The position numbers were made by a program, and so were the translations under genes. Shown here in pieces: positions 1 to 7,515 of a stretch of DNA of 16,612 nucleotides (position 1 is the first letter of the stretch; every line of letters starts with the position of its first letter). Below the pieces are notes generated by a model. It worked only from the letters and a program-made list of their open reading frames with translations. It was not told where the DNA came from and searched no databases. The stretch comes from Powellomyces hirtus (Eukaryota > Chytridiomycota > Chytridiomycetes > Spizellomycetales > Powellomycetaceae): positions 1 through 16,612 of the forward strand of contig JAHLKG010000057.1 in assembly GCA_025526995.1 (NCBI GenBank), written 5' to 3'.

Positions 1-322
1 GATAGTAAATTAAATTAATGTTAGGGTTACAGTATAAAAACTTGGCTGTATGCTGGAATATCCTTAGAGCTCCGGGTGCTAGCTCACACTTCATACTCGT
101 GAGCAGAAACAATTCCGGAGATTGGACAATCAGCAGGAAACCAAAGCCGGCGTCAGTAAGAATCTATAATCCTTGCTGTAAAGTGCTGGTAAGTAGGCTC
201 CTCAGAGACTGGATACCGAAAGTATCCCCCGGTACCGACTGGGACACGCCAAGCATCTTACCAGAAATTCCGATGGTAAGTAAAGATATAGTCCACCGCC
301 CAAGAAATTGGTGCGATAACTG
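1..322 (+). other. Group I intron, 3' part (rnl H69 region), 5' end outside window
   Basis: Catalytic core of a group I intron. The landmarks in order are an ATGCTGGAATATCC segment (about 55-69), the Q-like element GGACAATCAGCAGGAAACC (124-142), an R-like element with CTCAGAGACT (about 202-211) and the S-like element AAGATATAGTCC (about 283-294). The Q segment matches the one in the orphan core at 13.6 kb. I place the 3' end after GATAACTG (about 322), because the L2449 and L2504 introns in this window also end in GATAAC followed by AACTG, and group I introns end in G. The next bases resume rnl helix 69. The exact insertion position (L1915-L1917) is uncertain because the 5' exon is not in the window. 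No endonuclease gene is visible in this part. Confidence 0.8.
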
Positions 323-350
323 CTAACAGTCCTAAGGTAGCGAAGCTCCT
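323..350 (+). rRNA. rnl: Large-subunit rRNA exon (helix 69 3' strand), about 28 nt
   Basis: The string AACAGTCCTAAGGTAGCGAA corresponds to the near-universal AACGGUCCUAAGGUAGCGAA of 23S rRNA (about E. coli 1918-1937), at the helix 69/71 junction of domain IV, which contacts the decoding centre and tRNAs. The exon lies between two group I introns. The 3' boundary is set after CTCCT: exon TCCT can pair with GGGA in the next intron with a terminal U-G pair, as expected for P1, and the following exon restores the helix 71 hairpin. Boundaries may be off by a few nucleotides. Confidence 0.88.
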
Positions 351-1285
351 CCAAAGTCGGGGACTTTATAAATTTTTTAGGTTTTGTATGTGCTAGTCAA
401 TGTGCTCTGTTTAAAGTAAACCTCAAATAAAAGATAAATTAATAATTTGAAGGAATCAAAAAAAAGTAAAAAATGAACATGAATTATTTCTAGGTTATGG
501 ATATGTTAGTTAACAACCCAACGTGGTTGTCTGGTTAGATAGATGGGGAAGGCAGTTTTCAAGTAGGTGTAAATAAAAGAGTAAGTAGTGCAGGTAGAGA
601 ATATTATGTGGTAACTACCACATTTTATTTGGGTTTGCATACCATGGACCATTATGTTTTGGAGGCCGTTCGTGACTACTTGCACTGTGGGCATATTTAT
701 CAGAAAGGTCCTGCTTTCTGTTCTTTTGAGATTAAAGCTAAAGGCGATTTGAGTTCTTATCTTTTTCCTCATTTAGACAAATATCCTTAGTGTGGTTCGA
801 AACGCCTAGATTATTTAGATTTTAGAAATGTTGCAGATATGGTTAGTAAAAAACAACATTTGACTCCGGAGGGTTTAGAAGAAATAAGAGTAATTAAAGC
901 CGGAATGAACAATGCTAGAAGAAAAAACTTCATGAGCTGCGTTCAGAAAGGATTGATTTAATTTCCCTTTAAGTTTATATAGCAAATCTTTCTATATGCT
1001 GGAACACCCTTAGAGCCTTGTACGCTAACCTGCACTCCGAACGCAAGCAGGTAGAGACAGTTACAAGGATTGGGCAATCAGCAGGAAACCAAAGTCGGCA
1101 GCAACCGAGTGGTGGAGCCCTTGGCTTCGGTACGTTTGCCATCCCCGTGGTGGCTAGGGGTTGCAGGGTGCGGATTAGTAGGATCCTCAACGACTACACG
1201 AAAGAATTACTGGAAACGTTGGGCACGCTTCTTTCCGGTAATATGATATAGTCTGGCCGTATTCGAAAGAATATGGGTTAACGCG
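351..1285 (+). other. Group I intron in rnl (about L1943) encoding a LAGLIDADG endonuclease
   Basis: The intron separates GCGAAGCTCCT from GGCACTTAATTGGTGTCCCGC, two neighbouring parts of rnl domain IV. The core follows the ORF: ATGCTGGAACACCC (about 996-1010), Q-like GGGCAATCAGCAGGAAACC (about 1072-1090), R-like CCTCAACGACTACACG (about 1185-1200) and S-like TGATATAGTCTGG (about 1244-1256). It resembles the first intron and the orphan core at 13.6 kb, so these three look like one family. The ORF sits upstream of the core, near the 5' end of the intron. The 3' splice site is taken at the G just before GCACTTAATT. Confidence 0.83.
473..961 (+). CDS. Single-motif LAGLIDADG homing endonuclease (read with TAG = Leu)
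   Basis: Reads as 162 residues ending in TAA if TAG is leucine. The motif LSGLIDGEG lies at residues 19-27, and its E26 is the expected metal-binding acid. Later come a YPLCGSKRLD segment (about 104-113) and the C-terminal LTPEGLEEIRVIKAGMN. This matches the I-CreI-type family, whose members carry one motif and act as homodimers cutting rRNA-gene target sites to spread their intron. TAG codons fall at residues 7, 22 and 106. The one inside the LAGLIDADG motif and the one in YPL are positions where leucine is expected. No TGA or internal TAA occurs. The start at 473 is the first ATG after a TAA; ATG at 497 or 503 is also possible. It is probably intact, but activity is inferred. Confidence 0.85.
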
Positions 1286-1399
1286 GCACTTAATTGGTGT
1301 CCCGCATGAATGGTGAAACGAACTATCAACTGTCTCCTAAATGGACCGCGTGAAATTTTAATTCCAGTGCAGATACTGGTAACTCTCAACTAGACGAGA
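1286..1399 (+). rRNA. rnl: Large-subunit rRNA exon (helix 71 to entry of the peptidyl-transferase ring)
   Basis: GCACTTAATTGGTGTCCCGC rebuilds helix 71, followed by ATGAATGG (23S ACGAAUGG), CAACTGTCTCC and GTGAAATTTTAATTC (23S GUGAAAUUGAACUC), ending TAGACGAGA. Joined to the next exon this gives GACGAGA plus AGACCC, the form common in mitochondrial rRNAs at E. coli 2053-2065. The sequence is moderately divergent, but every helix landmark is in order. The split in front of AGACCC places a group II intron directly in the peptidyl-transferase ring. Confidence 0.9.
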
Positions 1400-2744
1400 G
1401 GATCGAGAAGCTAAGTTTATAAATACAATGGAAACTATTGGAAACGTTATAGCTCGATATTGGACCCGCAAGGGGCCTAGGCAACTGCCGACAGTCGGGC
1501 AAAATGCTGGTACTGTAGGTGTAGGTTTTTCAGTCTGTAGTTGACCCGGCGGGGTTGGCTTATGGTTGAGCGAGCTCGACTTTGATGGAACTTTAAAAAT
1601 GCCCTAGGAAGTCGGGTTCAATGGCTTTTGTAGAGAGTCGATACTCTGATTTATAACGGGCTTACACCCCAACCTATAGAGGTAATGGACCATTGGTTTA
1701 AAGTATTTTTTAAGGGACCGTCCAGATGTAGTAATGCAACTTAAATAATAAATAAAGTATTCAACAATAACAACAAAAAATTCAAATTAAGCAGAGCTGT
1801 GAAAGCCGCTCTGATATTTTATAAAGAGTTTTCATAAATGATAACTGGCATGCTTTTGAGTGACGCCCGCATGCAAATGAATGGGAAAAATGCTAGATTA
1901 TTCTTTGTACTGATAATTTTACTAAAGAAGAAATCCTGTTGTAGATAGACATTATTTATAGTACCTTAAACATTAAAGGTGAACTTTAAAGACATCATGA
2001 GTATTGGCGTATTAGATTTAGTAGAGCATAAAGTGAAAAATAACGGAATTGGTGAAAGAATATATGCCAAAAAGTTATTAGTATAGAATTGTAATAAGAG
2101 ATTAAAAAAATAACGTGACTCCAATAAAATTCCCTTGGATACCCTTTCCATGAGTTTAGAACAGCATAAATTCCGAGTAATTGGGTTTATGAAGACTGTT
2201 CGATAAGGCATAGATTTTATTTGTGCTTAACTAGTTATCAACGGGCAGCGTGAGCGAATCTATGGTAGAAGCATCATTAGGAAAGCTAAGTCTTTCTGCA
2301 AGCAACAAGCTTGTGTTTTTGGAATAAACTTTTCGTCTTTATTCTGAGGGTAATAGAAGGCTGATGATGTATAGTAGGGCCCTAAAGATAACGTGAATGT
2401 GTATTTATAGAAACTTCGTAAGCCCAATGGTTTGTAATTGATGGATAAAATCCATTAATAATGACTTACAGTCATCATTTATTACCGGACAAGTGGCAAC
2501 ATTTGTTATCGGCCAGTGGGTAAAGGATTGTCTAAAAAGCGAATGGTTTATTGTAATGATAGACATAGGGTTATTTAACCTACACCGAAAGGTGGCCAAC
2601 TTAGACTATAGGTGCTAAAGCCTTATAAGGAAAGGTAGATCCAATTTAAGGATCTTGTAAATTTAGTGCGTGAGCCGTATGTGATGAAAGTTGCTCGTAC
2701 GGTTCTTACCGGGGCAAGGTTCGTGAGAACTTTCCTACCGGAAC
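1400..2744 (+). other. Group II intron in rnl (about L2059)
   Basis: Domain V is clear at 2672-2706: GAGCCGTATGTGATG, then GAAAG, then a complementary arm ending CGTACGGTTCT, including the AGC catalytic triad. Domain VI follows (about 2709-2740) as CCGGGGCAAGGTTC / GAACTTTCCTACCGG with a candidate bulged branch A seven or eight nucleotides before the 3' end, and the intron ends in AC. Both flanks are rnl exons that join correctly. The 5' end would be GGATCG, which is not the usual GUGYG, so the 5' boundary is less certain. Length is about 1345 nt. It contains a broken LAGLIDADG frame rather than a reverse transcriptase, an arrangement known for some organellar rRNA group II introns. Confidence 0.85.
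1838..2031 (+). pseudogene. Decayed LAGLIDADG endonuclease inside the group II intron
   Basis: One frame from ATG 1838 reads GMLLSDARMQMNGKNARLFF, a first LAGLIDADG motif and its usual follow-on. A second frame, from about 1912, reads NFTKEEILLLIDIIYSTL and then EYWRIRFSRA, typical of the region after the second motif of double-motif enzymes. The two are joined out of frame, the central part with the second motif is missing, and TAA codons interrupt the second segment (1987 and 2029). The remaining loop to about 2600 has only short broken frames. I read this as a deleted, frameshifted endonuclease; it is unlikely to be functional. Confidence 0.65.
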
Positions 2745-3006
2745 AGACCCTTTAAAGCTTTACTACTAGGAATTGTGACAATCGATTCTGAGGTAGTTTG
2801 TCTGGGGCGGAAGCCTACTAAATAGTAACGTAGGCCTACAAAGGTATGGATCTATATAAAGATCGAAATGTCGCAATGGATTAAACATACTTGACGGGGT
2901 GGTTCACAAACCTACCCGGGATCCAGTCCGCTCGCCGGGCTTGGTCGGTCATAGTGATCCGGATGATTTAGTCATCCGCTCAAGGAATCAAAGTTACTTA
3001 AGGGAT
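2745..3006 (+). rRNA. rnl: Large-subunit rRNA exon (domain V, peptidyl-transferase centre)
   Basis: Starts AGACCCTTTAAAGCTTTACT (23S 2060 onward), continues through GTTTGTCTGGGGCGG (23S GUUUGACUGGGGCGG), AAATAGTAACGTAGGCC and GGTCATAGTGATCCGG, and ends CTTAAGGGAT at the U2449 equivalent. These are core elements of the peptidyl-transferase ring and the A/P-site region of domain V. Conservation here is much better than in the SSU rRNA gene downstream. The 3' boundary follows the exon-terminal T rule for group I introns, and the next exon continues AACAGGCTGG. Confidence 0.93.
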
Positions 3007-3347
3007 AAATTTTGTCCCCCATCATCGTAAGGTGATGCGCAAAACTGGGTGAATTGCAAGAAAATCCGACTGTAAAACCAAGGATAACTTGCAGCGAAGC
3101 TGTTGTCGGCACATGATCACTTGGCCCCGTCCCGTCGATAGACGGGCTCAGGGGCGTCGGCTACGCCCGACAGTGATTTGGCAGCAGAACGTTCAACGAC
3201 TAGACAGTGAGTTATGCCAACAATAATCTGTCCACGAGCGCCCAGCCCCTGAACCCGTCGTCTACGGGCTTTCAGGGTGATGACATAGTCTGAGCATGAC
3301 GGTAACGTCATGAAGGTGGTATAAAGAGGCCATCGATAACACAACTG
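3007..3347 (+). other. Group I intron at rnl L2449, no ORF
   Basis: A short intron (about 341 nt) interrupting GGGAT/AACAGGCTGG at the well-known L2449 site. Its core has GGTGAATTGCAAGAAAATCC, AACTTGCAGCGAAGC, GTTCAACGACTAGACAGTG and TGACATAGTCTGAGC, and it ends GATAACACAACTG. The core nearly duplicates that of the L2504 intron 50 nt downstream. Two GC-rich hairpins of the dispersed palindrome type (about 3126-3172 and 3240-3288) have been added in peripheral loops, giving loop segments unlike the AT-richer core. No endonuclease frame remains, so mobility would need a trans-acting enzyme. Confidence 0.88.
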
Positions 3348-3402
3348 AACAGGCTGGTCGTGGGTTGGAGTCCTTATCTTACCCGCGCTTCGGCACCTCG
3401 AT
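3348..3402 (+). rRNA. rnl: Large-subunit rRNA exon, 55 nt, between L2449 and L2504 introns
   Basis: Begins AACAGGCTGGTCG (23S 2450 onward, carrying the A2451 equivalent) and ends CGGCACCTCGAT (23S 2493-2504). It carries several of the central catalytic-site nucleotides. Both boundaries follow group I rules: the upstream intron ends in G, and this exon ends in T at the U2504 equivalent. Joined to the next exon it gives CACCTCGATGTCGGCTC. Confidence 0.93.
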
Positions 3403-3545
3403 GAATATAAACGTCCCCCCGCTTAGTAATAAGCGGTGTGGAATTGGGTGAATTGCAAGGAAATCTCCCTGAGATAATTTGCAGCGAAGCCTAGTGCGGT
3501 AGCTTGCTCTATGCATGTGCACTAGGAACGTTCAACGACTAATGA

Positions 3546-4176
3546 GTGAGTTTTACCGACAATAATCTCGACACGAGCGCCCAACAACTTTTTTTTGTAT
3601 TGGCGGGTTCTATTTTTAATAATTTCTTCTATTTGGTGTTTTCGGTTATTTTAGGTTATTATTTAAAGTTTTTTTAGGGTGCTACCCTGGAGGTACATCA
3701 GTCCAGGGGACTTATTGGGATAATTAGGGGGGAGGTTCAAGGTACCTTCACGGAAATAATACCCCCGTACGCACAGGCCCTCCTTGACGGGCTAGCAAAC
3801 CCAACTCATGGTAAAATAATGAAGACGATAAGCCAAGTAGTTAGCAACTACACTGAAAAACATATTAATATTAAATGCTTTCTACACTAATAACTTCAGC
3901 GTATCTACCTTGATACCAACATCCACAGACTTAGTTCCGTACACGGCCCCGGCCGTGGAGCTAATTCCATATTCAGCCCAAATAACAGACGTGGTCCCCG
4001 TAGCCCTCCCTAAGGGCACTATTGCGTTTATTGGTGGGTTTTCAGGTTTAATTATTAGGCCTTTTAGATCCACAGCAGTTTTATAGAACATTCCCCTAGA
4101 GGAGGATGACATTAATTTAGCAATAGTTAGGGGTAACATAAACCCTAAAACAGGCAAAATAGATTTTAGTTATAGA
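3546..4176 (+). other. Unrecognised open frames upstream of the L2504 endonuclease
   Basis: Two overlapping frames stay open when TAG is Leu. Frame A (3546-3890, TAA end) reads from about 3600 a hydrophobic segment (FYLVFSVILGYYLKFFLG) followed by soluble sequence such as RGLIGIIRGEVQGTFTEIIP. Frame B (3832-4176) is in phase with the endonuclease, has no stop for 115 codons, and reads for example PKGTIAFIGGFSGLIIRPF. Neither matches a family I can name, and no ATG opens frame B. A minus-strand frame of 91 codons (3882-4157) also exists. This could be an N-terminal extension of the endonuclease reached by frameshift, a captured gene fragment, or chance. Function unknown. Confidence 0.35.
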
Positions 4177-4839
4177 ATGGGGTTACACCAAACCTCTAAG
4201 TATTGGAAACAACATAGAGAAAATCTGCCTAAAGAGTTCCCTGTTGAATTAGGAGAAATTATAGTAGGGATTATGCTGGGTGATGCAACAATGTATAAAA
4301 AACCTGGTGGCAATGCATTCCTAAAAATAGAACAAGGCTGGAAACACAAAGAATATGTCGACCATCTTTTCTCCTTATTCCAAGATTGGGTCTTTAGAGT
4401 TGAGCCTTATGCTCGCTCTGACCGCGGAGTAAGAGAAGGTTAGGTTAAAAGTTATAGTTTTAAAACTATGGCTTGTGAGGCCACTAATCCATTTTATTAT
4501 CTGTTTACTCCAGAGGGCAAAAAAATAATTGTCGAGGGGGTAGTCAGAGACCGCTTAACCGCCCGCGGGTTAGCTTACTGGATTATGGACGACGGATCAT
4601 TAGAGTCTGGGCGCGCCACCGTCTAGCACACAGAAAGCTTTAGTGATTCTGAAATAGACATATTAGTGGCGGAGCTGGGTTCTAAATTCGGTCTTGAAGC
4701 AAAAAGAGTTAGACACGTTAACGGAAAAGGGAGTGTCTACTCAATAATAAGATTTACTGCAGCTTCTTCTAGAGACCTAAGAAACCTGGTTTGGCCTTAT
4801 ATGTTGCCAATGTTTCAATACAAATAGCCAAAAGTCTGA
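4177..4839 (+). CDS. Double-motif LAGLIDADG homing endonuclease of the L2504 intron (TAG = Leu)
   Basis: 220 residues from ATG to TGA if TAG is leucine. Motif 1 is IVGIMLGDA (29-37, acid D36) and motif 2 is [10 protein letters not shown] (132-141, acid D139), the two metal-binding aspartates of a monomeric LAGLIDADG enzyme. Between them lie SYSFKT and the family-typical [19 protein letters not shown]. After motif 2 come LHTESFS, FGLEAK and a C-terminal [15 protein letters not shown] codons are at residues 89, 150 (the L of LHTESFS) and 217 (the L of YKLP), all leucine positions in the family. TCA encodes serine in DDGS and in VYSII. The frame is open upstream for 115 codons, so the true start is uncertain. 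Its likely role is mobility of the L2504 intron. Confidence 0.87.
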
Positions 4840-4923
4840 TAAGACAAAAAGTTGATGACATAGTCTGAGCAATGTGGCGACACATTGAAGGGGGGTTTAA
4901 GTGACCCTCCGATAACATAACTG

Positions 4924-5175
4924 GTCGGCTCTTCTCTTCCTGGTGTTGTAAGTGATACCAAGGGTGTGGCTGTTCTCCACATAAAGAGGAACGTGAGCTG
5001 GGTTCAGATCGCCGTGAGGCAGATCGGATTCTATCTATTGAGAGAGAAGTAGAATAAAGATACTCGCCCCTAGTACGAGAGGACTGGGTTGAGAGAACCA
5101 ATGGTGAGGGGATATTAGATCCCGAAGCTACGTTCTTTAAAGATAACTCCTGAAACCATCTTAAGGAAGAAACAT
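4924..5175 (+). rRNA. rnl: Large-subunit rRNA 3' exon (end of domain V and domain VI)
   Basis: Runs GTCGGCTCTTCTCTTCCTGG, CCAAGGGTGTGGCTGTTC, GTGAGCTGGGTTCAGATCGCC, GTGAGGCAGATCGG and then the sarcin-ricin loop sequence CCTAGTACGAGAGGAC (5071-5086), which binds elongation factors. It continues through domain VI (GATCCCGAAGCTACG) and loses recognisable similarity near 5165-5180, so the 3' end is approximate. No intron lies within this exon. Confidence 0.92.
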
Positions 5176-5179
5176 CATC

Positions 5180-6640
5180 TGATATTATGATCTACTAATT
5201 AATGACACTGGGATAACCCCAGTTGTATTGGGTCATCATCCCACATTCACTTTGACGCTACCTCCCTATACCAATTGTCCTCCCTGTCTGGGTGCCGGTT
5301 GTCATAACACCGACCTGGTCTGTATGGACCACAAAACCTATACGTGGCTAAACCACCCTGGGGTGGTGACCATTATCACTGTTTTGTAATGTGTTGTCTG
5401 TTGACTTTGAATATCAAGATAAAGTCAATGAGGAGCTTTGTGTCGGTGGCCGCCTCGGGCGGTTCAACACCGACGTGGTTGAGTGGCAACCACAAAAGGT
5501 TCGATAAAGACGCTTTATATCCAACCATGGGTTGGATTGGAGGCTACACTCTATTGATCAAAGGTTTTACCGTAGATGCGTATCTCAAGCTCGTGGCCCC
5601 GAGCGTTATATTATGGTTGGAGCAAAGCGTCAACGCTTGGTCTGATAGACCGATCAAAGAGAGGGCTAGTAAGCCGTTGGAAGGACGGCTGAACAAGACG
5701 CATATACCCGACTGGGGCCGTCCCGTCGGGGGCCCCTGGGAAGGGTTCTATTCCGAACGTAGGTGAGGTTATAAAATCGATCGACCTGTTGGGGAGATGC
5801 TTGTTTCTCTTGGTCTGGTGGACCGATATAAGGAGGTCCATGAAGGTGTGGGCCCGACGGCAGTCGGGTGATGGTCCACAGACCCACACGCCTGATAAAG
5901 ACGCACTGTACTGGGGCCTGAAGGCCCCGCCGGCTCCGACCGGCAGCGAGGGATCGAGCCCATATTAAATGGTTTGAGCAAAGCGATAACGCCCTTGTGG
6001 TCGTTGACTTTGAGTAGAACGTAAAGGCATGAGAGCCATCTTGAGATGATTCGAAAAGACCGCTCTGTGTTGGGTCAGGGGGCCCTGAGCCCGGCTGCCG
6101 CCGGGCCGGCCCCTGTCGGGTTCGTGAAACGTATGACACCTTTGATCGAAAGGAATTTGACAACTCTAAAGTTGTCGAGGTCTTGGTGACCTCAATGACT
6201 GTAGATGCTGGTCTGGTGTGGTCACAAAGACCACGTCATCTTTAGGATGATAGCTGTGTCGGCTGTAACGCCTACGTGGTTAAGTGGCAACACCAACAGG
6301 TTGGATAAGACCGCTGTGATAGCGACATAAGGAGCGTCATATAATATTGGTTGAGCCTGGGGCGAAACGCTGTTATCGGAAGACTATTTCTAGGCTGTAG
6401 ATGGATGTGATGTATAGGGAACCACCAACAATACTGGAACCACACTAAATTAATGGTGGCACGTTGTCAAACGTGATCATGAAATCCCCGACATAAGTCG
6501 GGTGATGGTCCACAGACCCAACGCCTGGTAGAAACGAAAGGATTGAGTGAATACGCGTCTTATCAGTCATCCTGAACCCGACCCCAGTCGGGCCTTCCTG
6601 CCTTATCACAACAAGTTGCTCAAGTAAACGGCTAGTGCCG
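5180..6640. repeat. Degenerate stem-loop repeat region
   Basis: Spacer without a supported gene. Similar blocks recur in the same order: ACGTGGTTGAGTGGCAAC...GATAAAGACGCT at 5474-5513 against ACGTGGTTAAGTGGCAAC...GATAAGACCGCT at 6274-6315; a 24-nt identical block at 5863-5886 and 6497-6520; and ATGGTTGGAGCAAAGCG (5612) against ATGGTTTGAGCAAAGCG (5969). Many short hairpins have different stems between similar flanks. Frames that look long on either strand here (up to 165 codons) arise from GC-rich repeats and have no protein-like conservation. It may be an older, more decayed relative of the hairpin array at the right end. Confidence 0.65.
6087..6107. repeat. GC mini-palindrome, copy 1 of 3 identical cores
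   Basis: Contains GAGCCCGGCTGCCGCCGGG, an imperfect palindrome (GCCCGGC / GCCGGG arms). The same 19 nt occur at 13356-13374 and 13925-13943. Related forms with arms varying as CCCGACTGCCGTCGGGC are scattered through the spacers and the right-hand array (about 7499-7515, 14302-14320, 15415-15432, 15749-15765). Compact GC palindromes of this kind are known in green-algal and fungal mitochondrial DNA. Confidence 0.75.
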
Positions 6641-6651
6641 TGGGCCCTTGC

Positions 6652-6699
6652 CTAGCCAGGCAAGGCCTGACTTGGCTGGCAAGGATGCTTGCCATCCTA
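6652..6699 (-). repeat. Double-hairpin element, copy a
   Basis: Inverse-oriented copy of the element best seen at 15075-15126. On the plus strand it reads CTAGCCAGGCAAGG then CTTGGCTGGCAAGG then ATGCTTGCCATCCTA. Two hairpins can form: a 5-bp GGATG/CATCC stem, and a stem of about 10 bp, CTAGCCAGGCAAG with CTTGGCTGGC, with one C-C mismatch. It is embedded in GC-rich spacer. Confidence 0.8.
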
Positions 6700-6801
6700 C
6701 GGTACCCCGTCGTGGGCCCGCTGCCGGGCGGGGTCTGTGGACCATCGCCGGCGGGCCCTTGAACCCGTCTTACGACGGGCGGCCCCAGGGGCGCTTAGCC
6801 C

Positions 6802-6893
6802 CTTGCCAGCCAAGCCAGCGACCGTGCAGTCACGGTTGCCTCGGGTCCTAGCCAGACAAGCTGTATTGGCTGGCAAGGATGCTTGCCATCCTA
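6802..6893 (-). repeat. Double-hairpin element, copy b (composite)
   Basis: Positions 6848-6893 are a full copy (CTAGCCAGACAAG, TTGGCTGGCAAGGATG, CTTGCCATCCTA). It is preceded by an inverted partial copy (CCTTGCCAGCCAAGCCAG) separated by an ACCGTG/CACGGT hairpin. The same composite arrangement recurs at 13683-13767 with the parts permuted, suggesting repeated insertion or inversion of the same modules. Confidence 0.75.
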
Positions 6894-6964
6894 GACCCGG
6901 GCTCGTCTGGCTACGACGGGCCATTCCATTTCACTGGCCCTTCCCCGAGTCGGGTCATAGCATC

Positions 6965-7440
6965 TCCATTACATTCCGATCAGAATGATTATTCATTACA
7001 CTCATTTCGATCTAGGATCTCATTCACTCCATTCATGGCATCTACATGATAAATCATTACGATCAAAACATCTCCCATAGGTCGATCAACTATTAATAAT
7101 GCATGTTACTGCCCTAACATCACAACATAGGTATTGCCCTACCTATAATCGTTCCACTAATCGTTACACAACATTCCTTAAAGTCATTACATTCCTTCTA
7201 GTCATTATGTTTCACTAATCGTTGCACTTCATTCATTTTATTCATTACGTTACACTACTCGTTCCACTCTATCGGGTTACACCCTCACCAATAGTTTCAT
7301 TATGCTCCACTACATTTCTTTTGGGGTCATAAAGACCCCGACACCTTTAGGGTGTCAGTCATTACATTCATAATAGCATCTTCATTTCATTACGATACAG
7401 GCATTTCCTTACAGTCAATCACTATATTAATGGCATCATT
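6965..7440. repeat. Low-complexity tract rich in CATTAC / TTCATTAC words
   Basis: About 475 nt poor in G on the plus strand, dominated by CATTAC, TTCATTAC, TCGTTCCAC and similar words. It is broken by a few hairpins such as GGGGTCATAAAGACCCC and GACACCTTTAGGGTGTC (about 7324-7356). No gene is visible. A shorter patch of the same word set appears at about 7755-7830, just upstream of the SSU rRNA gene. Confidence 0.75.
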
Positions 7441-7446
7441 ACAGCC

Positions 7447-7515
7447 CTAGCCAGACAAGTCTGTCTTGGCTGGCAAGGGTGCTGCCGGGCGGCGCTGATC
7501 CCGACTGCCGTCGGG
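7447..7515. repeat. Double-hairpin element, copy c, joined to GC palindromes
   Basis: CTAGCCAGACAAGTCTGTCTTGGCTGGCAAGG at the left, but the second hairpin is cut short (GGGTGCTGCC) and runs straight into GCCGGGCGGC and CCCGACTGCCGTCGGGC palindromes. It looks like a copy in which GC palindrome sequence has replaced the GGATG hairpin. Confidence 0.65.

Larger units (their letters stand above)
3403..4923 (+). other. Group I intron at rnl L2504 with LAGLIDADG gene
   Basis: About 1521 nt, splitting CTCGAT/GTCGGCTC. The 5' half of the core (about 3448-3585) has GGTGAATTGCAAGGAAATC, TTTGCAGCGAAGCC and CGTTCAACGACTAATGAGTG. The 3' half follows the ORF: TGACATAGTCTGAGC (about 4857-4871), a closing hairpin, and the end GATAACATAACTG. 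All of these match the L2449 intron almost motif for motif, so the two are sister copies. The long insertion between the core halves holds the endonuclease and about 570 nt of further open sequence of unknown origin. Confidence 0.88.

Noticed and set aside
5666..6163. A 165-codon minus-strand frame and overlapping plus and minus frames of 70-140 codons
   Set aside because: They run through GC-rich repeats and palindromes, overlap one another on both strands, and show no domain or plausible composition. They are by-products of repeats with few stop codons.
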